Of a stretch of 64,000 bases of DNA, positions 58,803-64,000 are shown piece by piece. Source of the DNA: Liolophura sinensis (Eukaryota > Mollusca > Polyplacophora > Chitonida > Chitonidae); contig NC_088301.1 of the NCBI RefSeq assembly GCF_032854445.1, positions 5,934,044-5,998,043 on the forward strand. Reading direction: 5' to 3'. The translations under genes were made by a program, and so were the position numbers. The notes under the pieces are model-generated. The model did not search any database. It saw only the letters and a list, made by a program, of their open reading frames with translations, and was not told the origin of the DNA. Position 1 is the first letter of the stretch. The number at the start of each line of letters is the position of its first letter.

Positions 58803-58910
58803 GATTTGATTTGATTAATTCATTGGTGTTTCAGGCCGTGCTCAAGAATATTTCACTTATACGACGGCGGCCAGTATTATGGTGGGTGGAAATCGGGTAG
58901 AGCCGTGTAT
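58803..58910 (-). mobile_element. SINE 3' half, minus orientation
   Basis: attggtgtttcaggccgtgc, caagaatatttcacttatac, gacggcggccagtattatgg and tgggtggaaatcgggtagag, then abruptly a TA-repeat tract. The missing 5' part of a similar copy starts at about 59815. Confidence 0.8.
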
Positions 58911-58911
58911 A

Positions 58912-59812
58912 TATATATACACATGCATATCTGTATATATAAATTTACCAATGTGTGCAGCTGAACTTTGATAAACACCTTATTCTGATCCAAGACTAGC
59001 TTTAGTGATACACAATTATACACTGCCAATCACTTACATGTACTGTGACTCACAAATCATTAATTAGACACAATTTTATCTCCAGATAGTTGACGTACCA
59101 ATTAGCAATAAAGAGCGCTCAGGTATGGTTTTGTGACTTTAATTTCTGTTTTATTCTAACAATGTTGAGCCATTTAATATTTTTTATGTACTAGCATCAT
59201 ATAAAAGGATTCTCACCAAACGTTTTAAAAGAAAACTGTCAGTTTATGGTTTCCAAACGTCCAGTTCCTTGATTTGGTCCCGAATTGAAGATATTTGCCC
59301 CCGAATTCTGCACTGACTGAATAATATGAACACACAGATATTATAAAAGGCGGTGACACCGCATATTTCTTTACTGTTACTTGGCTCATGTTTAATATTT
59401 GGACGAATTTGTAGGGGGTTTAAAGTTGTTACATACTGGCGTTAAACACAATTTAAATATATAATTGAAAGATAATAAAATAATTTCTGCAAGTTTTCAG
59501 AGCCAAATAAAATATGAAACCACGAAAGAAATTATTACTTTATTGCATCATTTATTGATCATATTTAACACCACCTACATACATATTGTATAATCTCTCC
59601 CCAGCTTGTACAGTGAGAATAATATCCAGGTGGTGGAATTGTTCCAACTCATGGTGGAATATTTTCTAAATTCCTCAAGTATGTCAAGAAATGTGGATTA
59701 ACCATGAAGACAAAATGCTGCGATGGAACATATTTGATGCTGATTTTGTTAAGATTTTTGTTCTCCGACATATTTCGTAAAACACGTCATGAGTAGGCCT
59801 ATAATTCAATAT
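58912..59812. other. Stretch of about 900 bp between the two halves of a split SINE
   Basis: It starts with a short (TA)n tract and is otherwise AT-rich unique DNA with no terminal repeats that I could see. It may be an insertion that split the SINE. Confidence 0.35.
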
Positions 59813-59814
59813 CA

Positions 59815-59925
59815 GCAGGGGAAGCCAGCGTGAACTGGACTTACATCACAGTGATATCTTTGGTAGGGGGCACCCGGATCTATGCTTCTGTGCTAGCACG
59901 CTAAACACTCGGCCACACATGCCTC
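59815..59925 (-). mobile_element. SINE 5' (tRNA-like) half, minus orientation
   Basis: ggggaagccagcgtgaactg, gacttacatcacagtgatat, then gctagcacgctaaacactcg and gccacacatgcctc. Same orientation as 58803-58910 and complementary in content. Confidence 0.72.
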
Positions 59926-60506
59926 AGTTTAAAATTTTAACAAGAGTACATGTATATAAAAAGGCTGTGTTGAAATTCTCCGATGTATACAGCCAGCCTA
60001 CATGTCAGGCAATAAAAGAAAATAATTAAACGACAGATCTGCCGCATGCAGACTGTACATGACAATTTGTGGTTAGTATTTTGGCCAGTTTTGTGAAATT
60101 TTGACTGGATAGGCAAATTGAGAAGGCTTGAATCGAGCTCCATTAATAAAGCCTTTTTGGACAGATCTGTTATATTAGTCCCAAGACATAAGTATCATTT
60201 ATTGCACAGCTGAAAGGATAACTTCCAGCACGGAATAACTGAAATGGGCAAAACAACCTCATTGTGTAGGACCTGGAACTCCAAGTGATACGCTGTCCTG
60301 TCTCCACATTGTTCTAAATCATTGAATTAAACCGTTAATATGTGTTAATCAGTTAAAAATATCCCATATTGTGACAAGCCCAACGCTAACGACGGCTTAC
60401 ACATTAGGTCAACATTCTACATCCCCACATCAGTACACTAGGCTCTCCAAGTCATTCACAACTGTCTATCGTGGATTATCTTGATCACACGTCTCTACCA
60501 TTAAAC

Positions 60507-60705
60507 TCAACGGCTGTCCTGACGAATGGTTTCATAAGGGTGTTCTTCTACCGAATTCTGGTTCCATGCATCATACATCCGTTCTGGCTCGGGTATTTCA
60601 TTTCCTTCTTCAACTTCCGACGGAGCGGATCTCTCCTGGGCTGCAGCACTGTTTGGTTCAGACTGCGTAGCGCCGCCTGTCTGTAGGTTTCGCTGAAACC
60701 TCCTC
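60507..60705 (-). CDS. Terminal exon of a second receptor-like gene: short cytoplasmic tail
   Basis: 199 nt, entering in phase 2 after a TTTTTCAG acceptor and ending at TGA (60509-60507). It encodes RRRFQRNLQTGG, then an acidic/Ser-rich stretch (SEVEEGNEIPEPERMYDAW) and a C-terminal HPYETIRQDSR. The basic start in phase 2 copies the first cytoplasmic exon of the RPTP (37090-37166), so this looks like the tail of a single-pass receptor that ends without PTP domains. Tyr residues in YDAW and PYETI could be phosphorylation/docking sites (inference). The rest of the gene must lie at higher coordinates, partly or wholly outside the window; no TM exon was recognised between 60.7 and 64 kb. Confidence 0.55.
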
Positions 60706-60929
60706 CTGAAAAATAAGCAATTAAAAAATAAGTGACTCAACGCTAGAGTAATATGAAATAGACAAAGCCTAGGTTGGCAAGCAGTGCATTACTTAGCCTA
60801 CAGTGAATTATAGACATTGTGTGCTAACAATACAATGTATTCATTGTTCTACAACATACTCTGATTAACTATGTATAACTATGTAACTATGTATGTATAT
60901 GTGGAATTTTCAGGAGCTTCATCTATTCA

Positions 60930-63900
60930 TTAGTACCTCTTTCTTGCCTGATAAGATAGCCATTGGCTTTTCCCAAGACGCACTAGATATACACCTTTAC
61001 CCTGATAAGATATACTGGAGATATACATACTTGAGCTACATCAGGGGTGTACCACTGAGGTATAACATATCTGATCTGAGGTGTATGTGAGGTATAATGA
61101 AGGTGTAACTGAGGTTCTGACAATTATGCAAAGTAATACCCCCAGTACACCTAAAGTACACCTCAGTGCAGGTGTAACCTGGGGCGAGTAGGTGAAAAAC
61201 TGAATGTCTGAGGTGCAGAGCTTCGATAGAGAACAGCTGCAAAACACTTAGATTTTGGCTGAATAAATTATAGATCAAGTTGTAAGTTGTAATTATTTGT
61301 TTACAGTAGGCCTATCCGTAAATCTCAGCTGGTTTACAACATCAACATTCACATACATTTACACGAGGCTTCCCAGCTGATTCATCAACATTTATTACTA
61401 CTCCTTTTCCGTGAAATTTAAAGTTTTTCGTGTGCCCACACAGGGTACAAATTATGCACCAGAAAGTATCGGCCAATGCATAATTGGGTTTGTTTTCCCA
61501 CAGCCTAGACATGCACATTGTTAGGGGCAGTCATCTTGGAATAATCGAGGGGACAATATATTTATGCTGGCTCATTGGTCAATATTTGCCAAAAAATGCG
61601 AAATCAGTATAAGGTGTGGAAAAGGTTGTATTCATTTCGTAAACAGTGTTGTTTTGCACATGCATAAACATTTGTAATTTTGTAGTCTCCTTTTTCTTTA
61701 TAGTAAAATGTGAACATCACATTTCTTATTTTAAAATTGTCCAAGGTTCGAAGGTGTACCTGAGGTACATCATTCAATTTTTTGAACTTTCAATGTTTCT
61801 GATTTGTACATCAGGTATATCTTCTAACTGTTTTTTTTTCAACCCATATTAAGTGTAACCATGATATACGTGAGTATTTGTCACAAATTTTCAAATTTGT
61901 GCTTGACTAGGTTTGTTCCAGCACTTACACATTTTCAAATACTGTGTAATTATCTTGTAAGACAGTGTTATATCCCTCCAGGCCATTGACCCTATCAATA
62001 ATTCTGGAAATTTCTGATAGTAATAATCATTCATAATTGATTATTTATCTCACTGTACACCAGTTTTGTCAATATGTTCAATGCTATGAACTATGGAATT
62101 TTCAAACATCACAATCATGGTACCTTACATGAATATGTGAAGACCACTGTAGCTTTTAATTTACACTTATGAGAATGAAAAGAGATTTACTCATTGTTTT
62201 AGTGCAAGCTTTTTTCTTAGGTACGTCTTCATTAAGATTTTGTGTGTATTTTCCATGCAATAAGGATTATTTTGAGTCAGTATAAGCAAAATATAGTTGA
62301 CTATGAATTTACAGAAATATCACATACCATCAAAGTCAGTTGGATAGATACAGGCAGATATGTGATGTGAGAACATGCAGACCACATTGAGGTCTTCAAG
62401 AAACGTTTAACTTTGTCGAACACTTATCGCCACCAAGGTCCCTACTGAAAGCTGGGATTGAACCCTCACCTTGTGTATTGAAATACAGGACCAATCAGCC
62501 ATGACCCGCTCTCTATATGAATAATAGCATACATGTATATAAATATCTTAAGTGGTGATTATGAGTGGGAGGCTTTTCATCTGAAGAACCTGTAGAAGAA
62601 TCTGTAGTTAATGGTTAAAGAAATCAGTTTGAGGACTTCACTGGGTTATTTTATTTTGTAATAAATTCTGATTTCGAAGAATATGTTGGCTGTGTGTAGG
62701 CATCTGGCTATGCTAGGAAAATAAGATCATACCTCAGTGACTTTCAATTTTATTCTAAACGTCTCAACTTTTTAAATTTCTTTTTTGATCGTGAGGAAGT
62801 GTGTTTGATGGAATTTATTTATTTGATGAGCCTGATTTTTAACACACACATCTGTTCTTAATGATTTCCATTCATAGTCAAAACTATTTCATTTTTTATT
62901 TCCTAATTATAAAACTAGCGGATATGACAAAAGAGAAATTAAAGCAAAATAGTGCATAGTCAGTAAAATGAAAGTCACTGAAAGTATCACTTGCAAAGAT
63001 TATGTGTGGGGGAGGGGGGAGGGGGCGTGCGTGTGTGTACGTGTGTACGCAAACGAAGCTGTAGAACCTTTCAGAAAGTCTAGCGATATGGCTCACTGAG
63101 GAGCGCTCTGGTATCAGGATGAGTGAGGAGATTCCCGCTTAAGTGTTACGTGATTGGTTGGATGACATCGTGTGGTCTTACCAGTCCACCTGTTCAACCT
63201 TCCGTCTTTAAACGGAAGAGCAAATGAGAGACTAGAGAGTAAAACTGATGTAGATTTTAGCAAGTAGTAGCTTAGTGGTTCGAACTTTGTTGAAGGTGGG
63301 GATATTTTCGTGGAAAGTTTTGTATGTTCTGAGAGATAAATCGGTGTATGTGCTCAACAACATCGGAAGGAAACGGGCATTTCCGATTTGAGCGTAGACT
63401 GGACAGGCTAATGTTCGAATAGTTGCTGGAATTGTGTACTGGCGCGAATATAATTTGGATGCATGGTGTTTTCGAAAATAGACCTTTTCTAACGCGATCA
63501 TCTCGGGCTGAATGAAATTAAAGTGCCGAGGGACTCTCCCAGACTATAACATTCCAAAATGGATGTGTGACAGGAACTTTAAATTCAGAACGAGGTTCGT
63601 TCTGAGACGTTCGATTCTGCCAGTACTTTTTCACTTCCCTGCACTGTGCATAAGGGTAGATAACTGTGTTATTTGTCTATTTTCCCCCATCCGTACTCTT
63701 GTGTTTACCTGTAGCTCCCACTGCGAGCGTTACCACAAATTCTTGACAGCATAATAGTCAATATGCTAATCTATAATATTTTCCCGTACATAACTTACAG
63801 ATTTCACCCACAGAGTGAGCGCAGTTTATTTGTGATATTGATGAAAGTCAAGTAGTATCCATCAAACTTCTAGTAAAAACCACATAAACAGCTCTCACAG

Positions 63901-64000
63901 CGGTGTTGACGGTTGGTCGATCTCAATACCTCAGAAAGTGGTTTCATCTGAATGTTGCAAATTCCTTCAGAGGCTTGGGTCGAACTAACACAATCTGGCT
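60930..64000. other. Right-edge region without recognised exons
   Basis: It should contain introns or 5' exons of the receptor gene that ends at 60507, but no EGF or TM exon was recognised. Features: scattered aggtgta/tacacct motifs around 61060-61180, and a purine- and GT-rich tract at 63005-63050 (gggggagggggga, then gtgtgtgtacgtgtgtacg). Confidence 0.4.

Overview
This is a 64 kb piece of animal nuclear DNA: AT-rich, intron-dense and repeat-rich. The source is most likely a mollusc or another lophotrochozoan. At least a dozen copies of one tRNA-headed SINE, and single copies of two other SINE-like families that I associate with molluscs, point that way. The genes are split into short exons with GT-AG (and two GC-AG) introns. 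There are no bacterial operons, CRISPR arrays or real tRNA/rRNA genes.

Main gene (57130 down to 25058, minus strand). I assembled 24 coding exons by hand, matching splice sites and codon phase at every junction except one. They encode a receptor-type tyrosine phosphatase (RPTP) of about 1,000 residues. The order is: signal peptide, EGF-like module, one fucolectin/F5-8-type (FTP) domain split over two exons, three 8-cysteine laminin-type EGF modules, one transmembrane helix, an acidic juxtamembrane region, and two tandem cytoplasmic PTP domains. D1 (about 36.3-31.8 kb) keeps its WPD loop and [11 protein letters not shown]-loop and should be active. D2 (about 28.9-25.1 kb) has WPG in place of WPD and Lys in place of the P-loop Arg, so it looks like a pseudophosphatase. 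One expected exon, the D2 N-terminus between 31.8 and 28.9 kb, was not found. That intron carries a 110-bp satellite.

Neighbours. Downstream (about 24.5-19.1 kb, same strand) is a decayed, colinear copy of the receptor ectodomain. It has an EGF exon of identical length (105 nt) with three Cys-to-Tyr changes, an FTP exon with a 10-nt deletion and an in-frame amber codon, and a laminin-EGF exon of identical length (150 nt) that has lost one Cys. Upstream (60705-60507, minus) is a terminal exon encoding a short tyrosine-containing cytoplasmic tail without PTP domains, probably the 3' end of a sibling receptor whose body lies beyond the right edge. The window is therefore part of a tandem receptor cluster.

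Repeats and mobile DNA. The left 18 kb has no recognisable host gene. It holds a Tc1/mariner remnant (18-549), a 44-bp minisatellite (3.2-5.4 kb), a 52-bp minisatellite with higher-order structure (6.4-8.2 kb), a 115-bp degenerate array (9.06-9.64 kb), 20- and 22-bp arrays (12.7-13.5 kb), a MITE-like palindrome (13.76-13.99 kb) and a 49-bp array with a 196-bp higher-order period (17.4-17.9 kb). Within the RPTP introns are 32-, 33-, 39- and 110-bp arrays, a 550-bp terminal-inverted-repeat element, several SINEs, and a possible 6.85-kb inverted-repeat-bounded element (41.9-48.8 kb). The latter encloses plus-strand ORF remnants, one resembling the C-terminal end of a ubiquitin-peptidase fold.

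All exon calls come from reading the sequence. No alignment, expression or database search was run.
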